This document shows positions 1-7,054 of a stretch of DNA of 7,885 nt, in pieces (position 1 is the first letter of the stretch; each line of letters starts with the position of its first letter). The position numbers were made by a program, and so were the translations under genes. Source of the DNA: Actinomycetota bacterium (GTDB taxonomy: Bacteria > Actinomycetota > Actinomycetes > Streptosporangiales > Streptosporangiaceae); the NCBI GenBank assembly GCA_003168295.1, contig PMST01000589.1, positions 7,639 to 15,523 on the forward strand. The letters run 5' to 3'. The notes below the pieces were generated by a model, which worked only from the letters and a program-made list of their open reading frames with translations, made no database searches and had not been told where the DNA came from.

Positions 1-507
1 GGTCCGCTTGACTGGTCCATCACCGCGATGCGGGAGACCACCGACCGGCTGATGCGGTCCGGCGGCCTGGACCAGGCCAACGGGTTCGCCGTGATCGGCG
101 AGGCCGTGTGGTGGGTCACCATGGTCGACGCCACCCTGATGCGCTACCACCCCGACGCCTACGGCGCCGTCCTGGCCCGCCAGAGCGACGCCCAGCGCCC
201 GATCATCGAGGACACCTTCGGCGGCCTGCGGTTCGTCCGCAACCGGATGGGCTACGACACCGATCCCGCCGACTTCATCCAGCCACTTGACACCGGCCCC
301 GGCCCCGGCCGAATCGGCGCCTGGACCTGGAAGTCACTGCCCGAGCCCGCGCCGGCATCGCTCACGGGGCGCGCACGGCAGTGGGAGATGACGCGATACC
401 GCGCCTACCAGGCTCAACTGGCCGCTCAGCCCATCGGGGAGACCTTCAGCAGGGCCACGGCCTTCCTCCGCCTAGCCGTTGAAGGCAGCAGCCTCAGCCA
501 TACGTAG
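1..507 (+). CDS. Conserved hypothetical protein, 3' part (5' end outside window)
   Basis: The reading frame is open from the first base and ends at TAG 505-507, so at least 168 residues are present and the start lies upstream of the window. The first ATG inside is at 28, but residues before it (GPLDWSITA) run on in the same style, so 28 is probably not the true start. The protein is soluble-looking, with no signal peptide or membrane segment visible. It has a Trp/Val-rich patch (EAVWWVTMVDATLMRYHPDA) followed by GLRFVRNRMGY. This resembles uncharacterised actinobacterial proteins I recall without a function. Codon use is typical high-GC coding. I do not recognise a catalytic motif. The last residues (GSSLSHT) look like a possible read-out into non-coding sequence, so the native C-terminus may have been altered. 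Confidence 0.75.
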   Translation, partial: GPLDWSITAMRETTDRLMRSGGLDQANGFAVIGEAVWWVTMVDATLMRYHPDAYGAVLARQSDAQRPIIEDTFGGLRFVRNRMGYDTDPADFIQPLDTGPGPGRIGAWTWKSLPEPAPASLTGRARQWEMTRYRAYQAQLAAQPIGETFSRATAFLRLAVEGSSLSHT

Positions 508-701
508 CAGCATCACGGATACCCGCAGATGCCATCGGGCCGCAGCCGATACCGAGTACGCGCGGGTCGGCGAGCACAGCGGAAGACGGCAGTCAGGGTG
601 GGGCAGTAACGACCCGCGAGCCTCCATGGCACGGCCTGTACCGAGGTCCGTTCATCTTCCAGACCGATGGAGTTCACCTGGCGTTCACCGAAGCTGGCGG
701 G

Positions 702-1090
702 ATGCTCGCAGTCAGCGCGGAGATCGCCCGGGCCGCCGCCGCACGCCCGCTCGACGGCCAAGGATGGCGGCAGGCCGGGGAACTCGCCCTCGCCCTGGTC
801 CTGTCCGCGAGCATCGGCCTGGAACGAGAAGTCCGCCAGAAGAATGCCGGGCTGCGCACTCACACCCTGGTCGGAGTGGCGCAGCGCTGTTCATGCTCAT
901 CAGCAAGTACGGGTTCACCGACGTCCTGCAGCCCGGCCTCGTCGTCCTGGACCCCTCGAGGGTGGCCGCGCAAATCGTCAGCGGAGTGGGATTCCTCGGC
1001 GCGGGGCTGATCTTCGTCCGTGGCGAGGGCGCTGAGCGCGAAACGACTGCCGGTTTCTCGGGCGATCACAAGCTTGCGTGGATCAGCTAG
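702..1090 (+). pseudogene. MgtC/SapB-family protein, frameshifted and 3'-truncated
   Basis: Two adjacent frames give the two halves of an MgtC N-terminal region. The first, from ATG 702, reads ELALALVLSASIGLEREVRQ then KNAGLRTHTLVGV. The second, in the +2-shifted frame from about 878, reads ALFMLISKYGFTDV, then LDPSRVAAQIVSGVGFLGAG and LIFVRG. These are the characteristic MgtC features: an IGLERE motif, AGLRTH, and the glycine-rich GxGFLGAG membrane helix. Joining them needs one inserted base: GTGGCGCAGCG would become GTG-GGC-GCA-GCG (Val-Gly-Ala-Ala), so a single G appears deleted around 876-880. After about 1050 (ETTAG) family similarity stops and the frame closes at TAG 1088-1090, about 125 residues in, short of the usual 150-240. 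MgtC proteins are inner-membrane proteins tied to low-magnesium survival. This copy should be non-functional unless the deletion is a sequencing error, and the truncation would remain even then. ATG 702 has no well-spaced Shine-Dalgarno. Confidence 0.8.
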
Positions 1091-1098
1091 ACGAACTT

Positions 1099-1116
1099 AC
1101 TCTACATAGGTAGAGT
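1099..1116. promoter_or_regulatory. 18-bp operator-like palindrome
   Basis: ACTCTAC-ATAG-GTAGAGT is a perfect 7-bp inverted repeat with a 4-bp centre. It is conspicuously AT-rich for this DNA and stands in intergenic sequence just after the mgtC remnant. Its size and symmetry match a site for a dimeric winged-helix or similar repressor. The CTAC...GTAG half-sites are loosely reminiscent of BlaI/CopY-type operators, but I cannot assign a regulator, and no regulator gene of that type is in the window. The only ORF just downstream is a doubtful 30-codon frame from ATG 1124. Confidence 0.5.
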
Positions 1117-1175
1117 CTTGCGCATGCCACGCCGTAAGGCCTTCTCCGCTCAGGCTCATCTCCGGGGCGGATGGC

Positions 1176-1221
1176 ACGGTCTAACGCCGGGCGGATACGC
1201 CTCCGCCCGGCGTTAGACCGT
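1176..1221. terminator. Perfect 20-bp-stem hairpin, terminator-like
   Basis: Bases 1176-1195 are the exact reverse complement of 1202-1221, with a 6-nt loop (TACGCC). The stem is GC-rich and uninterrupted and contains CTAACGCCGGGCGGA. No T-run follows on either strand, which is common for actinobacterial terminators. It lies between the mgtC remnant and the ABC operon, so a transcription barrier is the simplest reading. A small mobile palindromic repeat (REP/MITE-like) is the alternative, and copies elsewhere in the genome would decide. Confidence 0.6.
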
Positions 1222-1249
1222 CGTGGACTGGCAAAGTTCTAACCCTGCG

Positions 1250-1269
1250 CCGAGACGTTCCCGTCTCGG
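1250..1269. terminator. Small hairpin, 8-bp stem
   Basis: CCGAGACG-TTCC-CGTCTCGG forms an 8-bp stem with a 4-nt loop, 28 bases after the larger hairpin. It could be a second element of the same terminator, or a structure in the 5' leader of the ABC operon if the promoter lies between them. No T-tract follows. Confidence 0.4.
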
Positions 1270-1308
1270 TATCGCATGCTTACACCCCGGCAACGCGAAG
1301 GACCCGTG

Positions 1309-1398
1309 ATGCTTGTTCCCCGCCGCCGTTTGAAGGGATCTGGTGACCCCTCGTCACGATCGTGCTTTTCGCCAGGCTGCCGCTGGCGGCAGCGTTAG
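1309..1398 (+). CDS. Candidate 29-residue leader peptide upstream of the ABC operon
   Basis: ATG 1309 is preceded by AAGGA (1297-1301) at a good 7-nt spacing. The frame runs 29 codons to TAG 1396-1398 and reads MLVPRRRLKGSGDPSSRSCF, then SPGCRWRQR. It is basic, with Arg-5, -6 and -7 and several more arginines at the end. It ends only 16 bases before the ABC ATPase start, and its stop codon sits in the loop and 3' arm of a hairpin that touches that gene's Shine-Dalgarno. This geometry is that of a regulatory uORF or attenuator, known for some drug-exporter and ribosome-protection genes. A chance frame of this length is quite possible in this DNA, so the assignment rests on the ribosome binding site and the position, not on homology. 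Confidence 0.35.
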   Translation: MLVPRRRLKGSGDPSSRSCFSPGCRWRQR

Positions 1399-1405
1399 CC
1401 GCCAG
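1370..1405 (+). promoter_or_regulatory. Mutually exclusive hairpins at the ABC operon ribosome binding site
   Basis: Three segments can pair alternately: CGCCAG (1370-1375), CTGGCGGC (1383-1390) and GCCGCCAG (1398-1405). Segments 1 and 2 form a 6-bp stem. Segments 2 and 3 form a perfect 8-bp stem with a 7-nt loop, and its 3' end takes up the first two bases of the AGGGGA Shine-Dalgarno (1404-1409) of the ATPase gene. A third option pairs 1376-1381 with 1388-1393. Such nested alternatives can switch translation, especially with a uORF ending at 1398. Short GC-rich stems also arise by chance here. Confidence 0.35.
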
Positions 1406-1414
1406 GGGAATCGG

Positions 1415-2394
<980 letters not shown>

Positions 2395-2398
<4 letters not shown>

Positions 2399-3555
2399 CG
2401 ACCATGCCCACAGGCGCACCGGCGCCCCGCCAGGCACTCCAGACGGAGCTCGCCGGTCACTCGCGCGACCGCCGGGGCTCCCCGATTCCCACCGTCGGCA
2501 TGATCGCCACCAGAATCATGGAGCTGCGCAAACGGCGCGGCCTCATGATCGCCCTCGTCGTGGTGAACATCGGGTTCCCGGCAGTCTTCCTCCTCATTCG
2601 CCTGGCTGGCCATGCGTTCGCGCCGTACGCCAACCCGCCCGCCGGCGGCGACATGATCTTCGTGGTCCTGGTCGCCGGCTTCCTGCCCACCTTCGGCTTC
2701 ATCGTTGCGGCCACGGTGGGCTGCACGGCGGGATCGCGCGACCTCGCCGAAGGAATGTTCCGGCACCTGGTGGTGACCGGCCGGTCCCGGCTGGCGCTCT
2801 TCCTGGCCCGGATCCCCGCCGGACTGGCGATTGTCGCGTCGCTGGTCGCGATCGGCTACACGATCGTCTGCGCGGTATGCGTCTTCGCCGCACCGGCCTT
2901 CATCGATGACTCGAACGTGAACATACCTCCCGGCTTGTCACGCCCCGGCTTCGAGAACTGGGCCGCGGACCGCGCCGAGCCGGTCATCTGCCTTCTCCCC
3001 TACAACAGGCAAACTCCCGGGAATGTCGCGTGCCCCGGCTGGTCGAAGTCAGCAGTCACTCCTAGCCAGCCCGCGCCCGCCAAGCTGGAGGCGCTGGCCG
3101 TCAAGATTGCCAGCCAGGACTACCAGGGTTACACCCAGATTCTCGCCCGCCCGCCGATCTCCCTCATGATCGAGGCCGGGCTGTGGATCGAGCTTGAAGC
3201 CACCGTCGCCTTCATCCTCGGTCTCGGGCTCGCGTCGCTGATGGGGAGCAGGCTCGTCCCGGTGATCTTGCTCATCGTGCTCCAGATGATCCTGACGCCG
3301 ATCCTTTCCGCGGGTGACCTCCCGCATCTGCAGGACCTGCAACGATCATTCGTCGGGCTGGCCATGACGCACCTGGAACCAGCCGGGCTGCCGCTGGCAT
3401 TCGGGCTGCCGGGGGTAGCCGGAGGCGTAGGGCGCCCCGGCGCCGCGCAAGCACTACTGCCTGAGTCGGCCGCCGAGGCCGCCTGCGTTATCATCGCCTG
3501 GCTGGCGGGCTGGACGATCCTCGGCGCATGGCGAATGATGACCAGGGATGCCTGA
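2395..3555 (+). CDS. ABC transporter permease (six-helix exporter subunit)
   Basis: This 386-residue integral membrane protein is the partner of the upstream ATPase. ATG 2395 overlaps the ATPase stop as ATGA, and GGGGGA lies about 7 bases ahead of it; ATG 2404 is a less likely alternative. A hydrophilic N-terminus of about 45 residues ends in MELRKRRGL, the usual start of this family's first helix. Hydrophobic spans lie near 50-70, 86-109, 132-168 (probably two, with a kink), 261-283, 286-306 and 360-380. Between 170 and 258 is a polar segment of about 90 residues, probably extracytoplasmic, with Cys-199 and Cys-213 that could form a disulfide. The fold resembles ABC-2-type permeases that work as dimers with BcrA-like ATPases. 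Sequence similarity in this family is low, so the call rests on the helices, the operon overlap and the neighbour. Confidence 0.85.
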
Positions 3556-3650
3556 GAAACACCATGCTCATCGACACCTCCGCAGCGTGAGCAGCGCGAC
3601 GTGAATCTCGCGCGCGCCGACGCGTGGGCAAGCCTGGGAGATGACCTTTT

Positions 3651-3842
3651 GTGCAGGCGGGAGTGACGCCGGAGCAACTGCACGCGATTTTGAGCCGACT
3701 GGCCGCAGGTGGCCTGGCCCAGATAGCCCAGCCGGGCATAACGCCGCCGGGCCAGCCCGCAGGGGCACGGTACCGCCTGACCGCCGAAGGGCTGGCCGGC
3801 GCCGTGATAGCGCTAGCTGCCGCCGCGCAGCCGGCCGGATGA
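3651..3842 (+). pseudogene. Winged-helix DNA-binding fragment (63 residues)
   Basis: The frame starts at GTG 3651 (a second GTG lies at 3663), with GGGAG about 11 bases upstream, and ends at TGA 3840-3842. It reads VTPEQLHAILSRLAAGGLAQ, then ARYRLTAEGLAGA. This is the recognition-helix-plus-wing pattern of a MarR/PadR-like winged helix: a 'LSRLAAGGLA' helix, a Pro/Gly-rich hairpin and 'YRLTAEG'. The first part of such a domain is missing because a TGA (3642-3644) closes the frame just upstream. An adjacent frame before it (ARADAWASLGDDLLCRRE, ending at about 3666) is a plausible lost N-terminal part joined by a frameshift. I therefore call it a regulator remnant, though expression as a small protein is possible. 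It lies 95 bases after the ABC operon, so the intact gene may once have regulated that operon. Confidence 0.45.
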
Positions 3843-3917
3843 CTAGCGCCAGCCAGTTCTAGGCGGCCCGGCGTGCGGCCCGCCGCTGGCGTGGCGAGCC
3901 GCACGGGACGGTGCCGG

Positions 3918-4256
3918 TTAGGGGATGTAGTACATCGGGTCCGGGATCTTGACCTGGTGGCCGGCGTCGCCGCCGACCAGGTCGCTGTACTGGTCGCCGA
4001 AGTCGGCCACGATGGAGTAGCCGAGGCTGGAGATGTACTTGCGGGTGCCGGACCTGTACTCCGTCGTCGTGCAGTCCGACGGGTTGGCGCAGTGCAGGTA
4101 GGACGGCGGGGGTGGACGGCTTCAGGAACAGGCGCCCGGGCTGCGGTGGACGGCGTAGCCCGCGCTGGTCAGGTCCTTGATGGTGGCCGCGGTCTGGGAC
4201 TGCGGGCGGCCGGTGATGTAGAAAGTCCTGCCGTTCCACGACCCGTTCCACGGGAA
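3918..4256 (-). pseudogene. HAD-family acid phosphatase (class B-like), C-terminal remnant with internal stop
   Basis: Read on the minus strand, the frame gives NGRTFYITGRPQSQTAATIK, then LGYSIVADFGDQYSDLVGGD and finally VKIPDPMYYIP before TAA (3918-3920). FYITGRP is the second HAD motif (Thr/Ser step). GDQYSDLxGG is the last HAD motif with its Mg-binding acidic residues. The 'PMYYIP' ending is typical of secreted plant-type/class-B acid phosphatases found in actinomycetes. An in-frame TGA at 4122-4124 (minus strand) cuts the frame; near it the LFLKPS segment appears in a neighbouring frame, so paired small indels may be responsible. The N-terminal half, including the DxDxT nucleophile motif and any signal peptide, is absent: similarity ends at the palindrome 4255-4283. 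The gene is clearly non-functional. Confidence 0.8.
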
Positions 4257-4283
4257 TCCTCCAGACCGACGGTCTGGAGGATT
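4255..4283. repeat. Perfect 29-bp palindrome, TetR-operator-like
   Basis: AATCCTCCAGACCG-A-CGGTCTGGAGGATT has 14-bp perfect arms around a single central A. The inner AGACCGACGGTCT has the form of many TetR-family operators in actinomycetes, and the full length would also make a strong hairpin. It sits exactly where the acid-phosphatase remnant begins to lose similarity, so it may mark a junction left by a mobile or recombination event. No TetR gene is in the window. Confidence 0.55.
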
Positions 4284-4472
4284 AGAGGCTGGACTGTCGG
4301 CTGGGGAAGCTGTGCGGTTCGGGCTGCTATGGGGGCCCGACCTCCGGCGCGGGGTGTCTGGGGCAACCGTGAGAGACCGCTCGTCAACTGGGGTTAATGG
4401 CCGCTAATGGCCCGACGGATCACGGCCCCGCCTGCGCTGATGGCCGTGCCCTGTGCGCCACGTAATGGTCCC
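4284..4472. other. Gene-free stretch
   Basis: I see no convincing coding frame here. Two close copies of TAATGGCC occur near 4394-4411. Together with the repeats at 4473-4505 this forms the untranslated region ahead of the large DUF4157 gene and should contain its promoter. I cannot identify -35/-10 boxes with confidence. Confidence 0.4.
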
Positions 4473-4505
4473 GGTGACGGGGCGGTGACGGGAACGTGAC
4501 GGTGC
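4473..4505. promoter_or_regulatory. Three 11-bp direct repeats upstream of the DUF4157 gene
   Basis: Units GGTGACGGGGC, GGTGACGGGAA and CGTGACGGTGC begin at 4473, 4484 and 4495 and share the core GTGACGG at an exact 11-bp period, about one helical turn. Head-to-tail 11-bp spacing is what Streptomyces SARP activators and PhoP (PHO box) use, although the core here is not a good match to either consensus. The repeats lie 55 bases before the chosen start, in a plausible activator position. Which protein binds them, if any, is unknown. Confidence 0.4.
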
Positions 4506-4559
4506 TCCGCCAACATGGTGTTGACGACGGTCAAGTATATCGGCATGGAGGCTGGCGCG

Positions 4560-6899
4560 ATGGTGCAGGCACTAAGCGCGGTGCGGGCCCGAGTCGGAGT
4601 CGGGGACGCAGCCATCCAGCGCGACACCCGCGCCGTGCCTAGTTCGTCCACCCGCGGCGCGGCGCCGCAGCACGCACGGCTAGCGGATGCAGTGCACACC
4701 CCGATACCGGCGAGGGCAGCTAGAGCAGGACATGCTTCGCTGCCTCCTTCAAGAGTCACTGCACTCCGAGACCAGTTGTCTCAGACCGCACAGACGGGCC
4801 GGAACTTCCCCTCGGCCTTCGGGCTAATCCGTGGGTTTAACGACGCTCCGGCAGAATCACTAACGGGCAACAGCCAGCCAAACCTTGCGATCGGATCGAC
4901 ATCGATGTTGCCGCCATCCAGGGTCCCTCTGTCGTGCGCGCAGGCGGCTGCGCCCTGCGAAGACCGCACGGATCCGCAAGGGGTGGTTGAGCTCAAACTG
5001 GCGATCGGGCGGACCAACGATCCGCTGGAACACGAAGCGGACCGTGTCGCCGATCGGATAATGCGCATGCCTGATCCGTCGCTGCGCGTCGGCAAGGCAC
5101 CGCTGCAAATTTCCCGCAAGTGCGCCGAGTGCGAAGCCGATCGTGTCGCCGAGCAAGTGATGCGTACGCCCGATCCTGTGCGGCGCGCCACGCCAAGTGA
5201 AGGAAACGTCGTGCGGCGCAGGTGCGTTGCCTACGAAGAAAACGTCTCGGGGCAGACGTGCGCCGCGTGCGAAGCAGAGGAGAAGAAGCAAGAGCCTCCG
5301 ATCAAGCTGTCGCGAAAAGATTCGGACGGCGCTGCGGCACTTGACGGAACTGCCGCGCCCTCAATCGTCCAAGAAGTCCTACGTTCACCTGGCCAACCGC
5401 TCGCCACCCAGGACCTGGACTTCTTCGGCCCCCGCTTCGGCTTCGACTTGAGCCGTGTACGCATCCACACCGGCCACACCGCAGCCGAATCCGCCCAGTC
5501 CGTCAATGCCCTCGCTTACGCCTCCGGCGCCAATATCGTCTTCGCCGCTGGGCAGTATCGCCCCGGAACCGAACAGGGCCGGCGCCTCCTGGCCCACGAA
5601 CTCGCCCACGTCGGTCAGCAAAACTCCGGCGACGGAGGCCGTATCCGTCGTATGGGCGACGTCCGCAAGGTGCCGGCTGGCCTTAGCTGCACTATCCCGG
5701 ACTGGAATGCGCCCGCGGACGAGTTCGTCCTCTTCCCCAATCTGGGAACCACTCTCGGAGCCGCGGAGAAAGCCAAAATCGGGGCTTACCTGAACCGCCA
5801 CCATGAAGCCGAGCCCAACAAAGCCCTGCGCGTCGACGGTTATGCGAGCGAGCCCGGCGACGACCCCCTCAACTGGAAGCTCTCCTGCCTCCGTGCCTCC
5901 GCCGTAATGAACGAACTCATGCATCCCTCAGCGTCCAAGTATCCGGGGCTGTCCAAAGTCGCCATTAGCCTCCTCATGCAGGGCGAGACCGCCGAGTTTG
6001 GGCCCGAAGCCCAGAACCGCCGCGCCACCATCTCCTCCGCATCACAGATCATTCCAGTGGAGCAGCCCAAAATCACCACTGGGGGAGGCAGCGGTACTGG
6101 CGATCCCAGGGATGCAGGCGTAGCAGGGCAGTATCCGCCGCCCTTCATGTCCTGCGCAGTCAACCCGGATTGCCCGGATACCTATTGCAGGCCATTCGGC
6201 ACGTTGAAGGAGGCTCTCGACGATCGCGCCAGGGACGGCGAATCAGTCCTGTCCACCATCGCCACGGCCAATCCCCATGCGGAGCCTCTCTTCCGCAAGT
6301 ACGTCTTCAGTCCAGGGCCAGCCGGTGACATCAGCGCCGAATACGGATCGGACTTCGCCTCCTCGCGAACCACCCGCTATGTCAGCGAACAAATTCACCA
6401 CCTGGTTGAGGCCGATATAAAGAGCAATCCGCCCACCTTCCCCACTCCCGATAGCTGGGTCACGGTGGACTACGAAACCGACCCCCGCAAGGACTCTCTC
6501 AAGCAGCAGTTCAATCAATTGGCCACCAGCGGCCTGGTCTACACCGATCCGTTCGAGGTCCCGGGGCTCATTGCCGGGGGCGTCGGCACCAATCAGGGCT
6601 TCTGTACCGTGGGAGCCAATACCTCGGGAGCGCAGGAAGACAGCCGTTCGGCCCGCGTCTCTGCCCAGGTGTTCAAGAACACCGACGGCTCCATGGTCAT
6701 CAACCCCATTGTGAATTACACCGTCGTCGACACCCTCGATTTCTGTCCCGGCAACTGCGGCGGCTTCTTCGCGCAGCACATGGGGAAGACCGTGCAGATG
6801 TCTCGCTGGGAAGCCAGCGGCATCTCCGGGGACGTGCCGTTCACTGTGAACTTTCAGGGGCCTTCGCTCATCGGAGCTTACAACTCTGAAGATGAGTGA
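4560..6899 (+). CDS. Large DUF4157 (eCIS core domain) protein with OmpA-like domain
   Basis: This 779-residue protein has a clear domain order. Residues 1-140 are Ala/Ser/Pro-rich and low in structure. Residues 145-250 carry the leader typical of this family, LKLAIGRTNDPLEHEADRVA, present here as a duplicated module with CxxC pairs (KCAEC 188-191, TCAAC 234-237). DUF4157 spans about 276-355: QDLDFFGPRFGFDLSRVRIH, ALAYASGANIVF and LLAHELAHVGQQ, with HExxH at 346-350. An OmpA-like domain spans about 386-496: VDGYASEPGD, LSCLRASAV and NRRATI. A Gly-rich linker leads to a C-terminal domain (530-775) with six cysteines and VVDTLDFCPGNCG plus SRWEASGISGDVPF. DUF4157 is a known marker of proteins linked to extracellular contractile injection systems; whether HExxH is catalytic is unproven. 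There is no signal peptide. ATG 4560 was chosen for GGAGG (4547-4551) 8 bases upstream; ATGs 4515 and 4545 lack good sites. Codon use looks less GC-biased than its neighbours. Confidence 0.88.
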   Translation: MVQALSAVRARVGVGDAAIQRDTRAVPSSSTRGAAPQHARLADAVHTPIPARAARAGHASLPPSRVTALRDQLSQTAQTGRNFPSAFGLIRGFNDAPAESLTGNSQPNLAIGSTSMLPPSRVPLSCAQAAAPCEDRTDPQGVVELKLAIGRTNDPLEHEADRVADRIMRMPDPSLRVGKAPLQISRKCAECEADRVAEQVMRTPDPVRRATPSEGNVVRRRCVAYEENVSGQTCAACEAEEKKQEPPIKLSRKDSDGAAALDGTAAPSIVQEVLRSPGQPLATQDLDFFGPRFGFDLSRVRIHTGHTAAESAQSVNALAYASGANIVFAAGQYRPGTEQGRRLLAHELAHVGQQNSGDGGRIRRMGDVRKVPAGLSCTIPDWNAPADEFVLFPNLGTTLGAAEKAKIGAYLNRHHEAEPNKALRVDGYASEPGDDPLNWKLSCLRASAVMNELMHPSASKYPGLSKVAISLLMQGETAEFGPEAQNRRATISSASQIIPVEQPKITTGGGSGTGDPRDAGVAGQYPPPFMSCAVNPDCPDTYCRPFGTLKEALDDRARDGESVLSTIATANPHAEPLFRKYVFSPGPAGDISAEYGSDFASSRTTRYVSEQIHHLVEADIKSNPPTFPTPDSWVTVDYETDPRKDSLKQQFNQLATSGLVYTDPFEVPGLIAGGVGTNQGFCTVGANTSGAQEDSRSARVSAQVFKNTDGSMVINPIVNYTVVDTLDFCPGNCGGFFAQHMGKTVQMSRWEASGISGDVPFTVNFQGPSLIGAYNSEDE
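5034..5177 (+). repeat. Tandem duplication of the EADRVA...MR.PDP module inside the DUF4157 gene
   Basis: Codons 159-173 (5034-5078) encode EADRVADRIMRMPDP, and codons 192-206 (5133-5177) encode EADRVAEQVMRTPDP. Their starts are 99 bases (33 codons) apart. The nucleotide sequences also align well but have drifted, so the duplication is not recent. Between them lies a KCAEC pair; after the second copy come RCVAYEE, a degenerate CxxC (Cys then Tyr), and TCAAC. An earlier partial echo, PNLAIGSTSM (107-116), resembles the LKLAIG lead of the first module. Confidence 0.75.
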
Positions 6900-6932
6900 T
6901 CCGTGAGCATGTAGCGCCGCTGCCGATCGCCG

Positions 6933-6947
6933 GCCGCTAAAAGCGGC
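6933..6947. terminator. Hairpin after the DUF4157 gene
   Basis: GCCGCT-AAA-AGCGGC forms a 6-bp stem with a 3-nt loop 34 bases after the stop codon. An alternative outer pairing uses CTGCCG upstream and CGGCAG downstream. No T-run follows. This is the likely 3' end of the DUF4157 transcript. The rest of 6900-7078 holds no convincing gene. Confidence 0.45.
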
Positions 6948-7054
6948 AGTGAGTGCAATGCAAAAGACTCCCGCTCTGGGGGAAAGCTACCTGCGACGTA
7001 GTGTGGCTGTAATTGGCATTCACGCCGAAGCCGCTCAGCGCGCTGTGAGTGAAA

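Noticed and set aside
1124..1216. 30-codon frame MPRRKAFSAQAHLRGG... after the 18-bp palindrome
   Set aside because: It has no good Shine-Dalgarno, its last codons lie in the 20-bp hairpin, and nothing recognisable is encoded. It may be a gene-start remnant but is not supported as a gene.
3859..4251. 130-residue minus-strand frame over the acid-phosphatase remnant
   Set aside because: The HAD motifs FYITGRP, GDQYSDL and PMYYIP are in a different minus-strand frame; this one carries only the short LFLKPS piece.
4521..4541. TTGACG ... TATATC as a -35/-10 promoter
   Set aside because: The spacing between the boxes is only 9 bases instead of 16-18, and the position overlaps the possible upstream start codons.
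5595..5611. HELAH motif taken as proof of an active metalloprotease
   Set aside because: HExxH fits a zincin fold, but DUF4157 domains are best known as an eCIS-associated marker and the third zinc ligand cannot be identified here, so activity is not claimed.
5385..5924. 179-residue minus-strand frame inside the DUF4157 gene, and a similar one at 6243-6779
   Set aside because: Both are antisense to conserved domains and show no family signature; they are expected by-products of G/C third-position bias.
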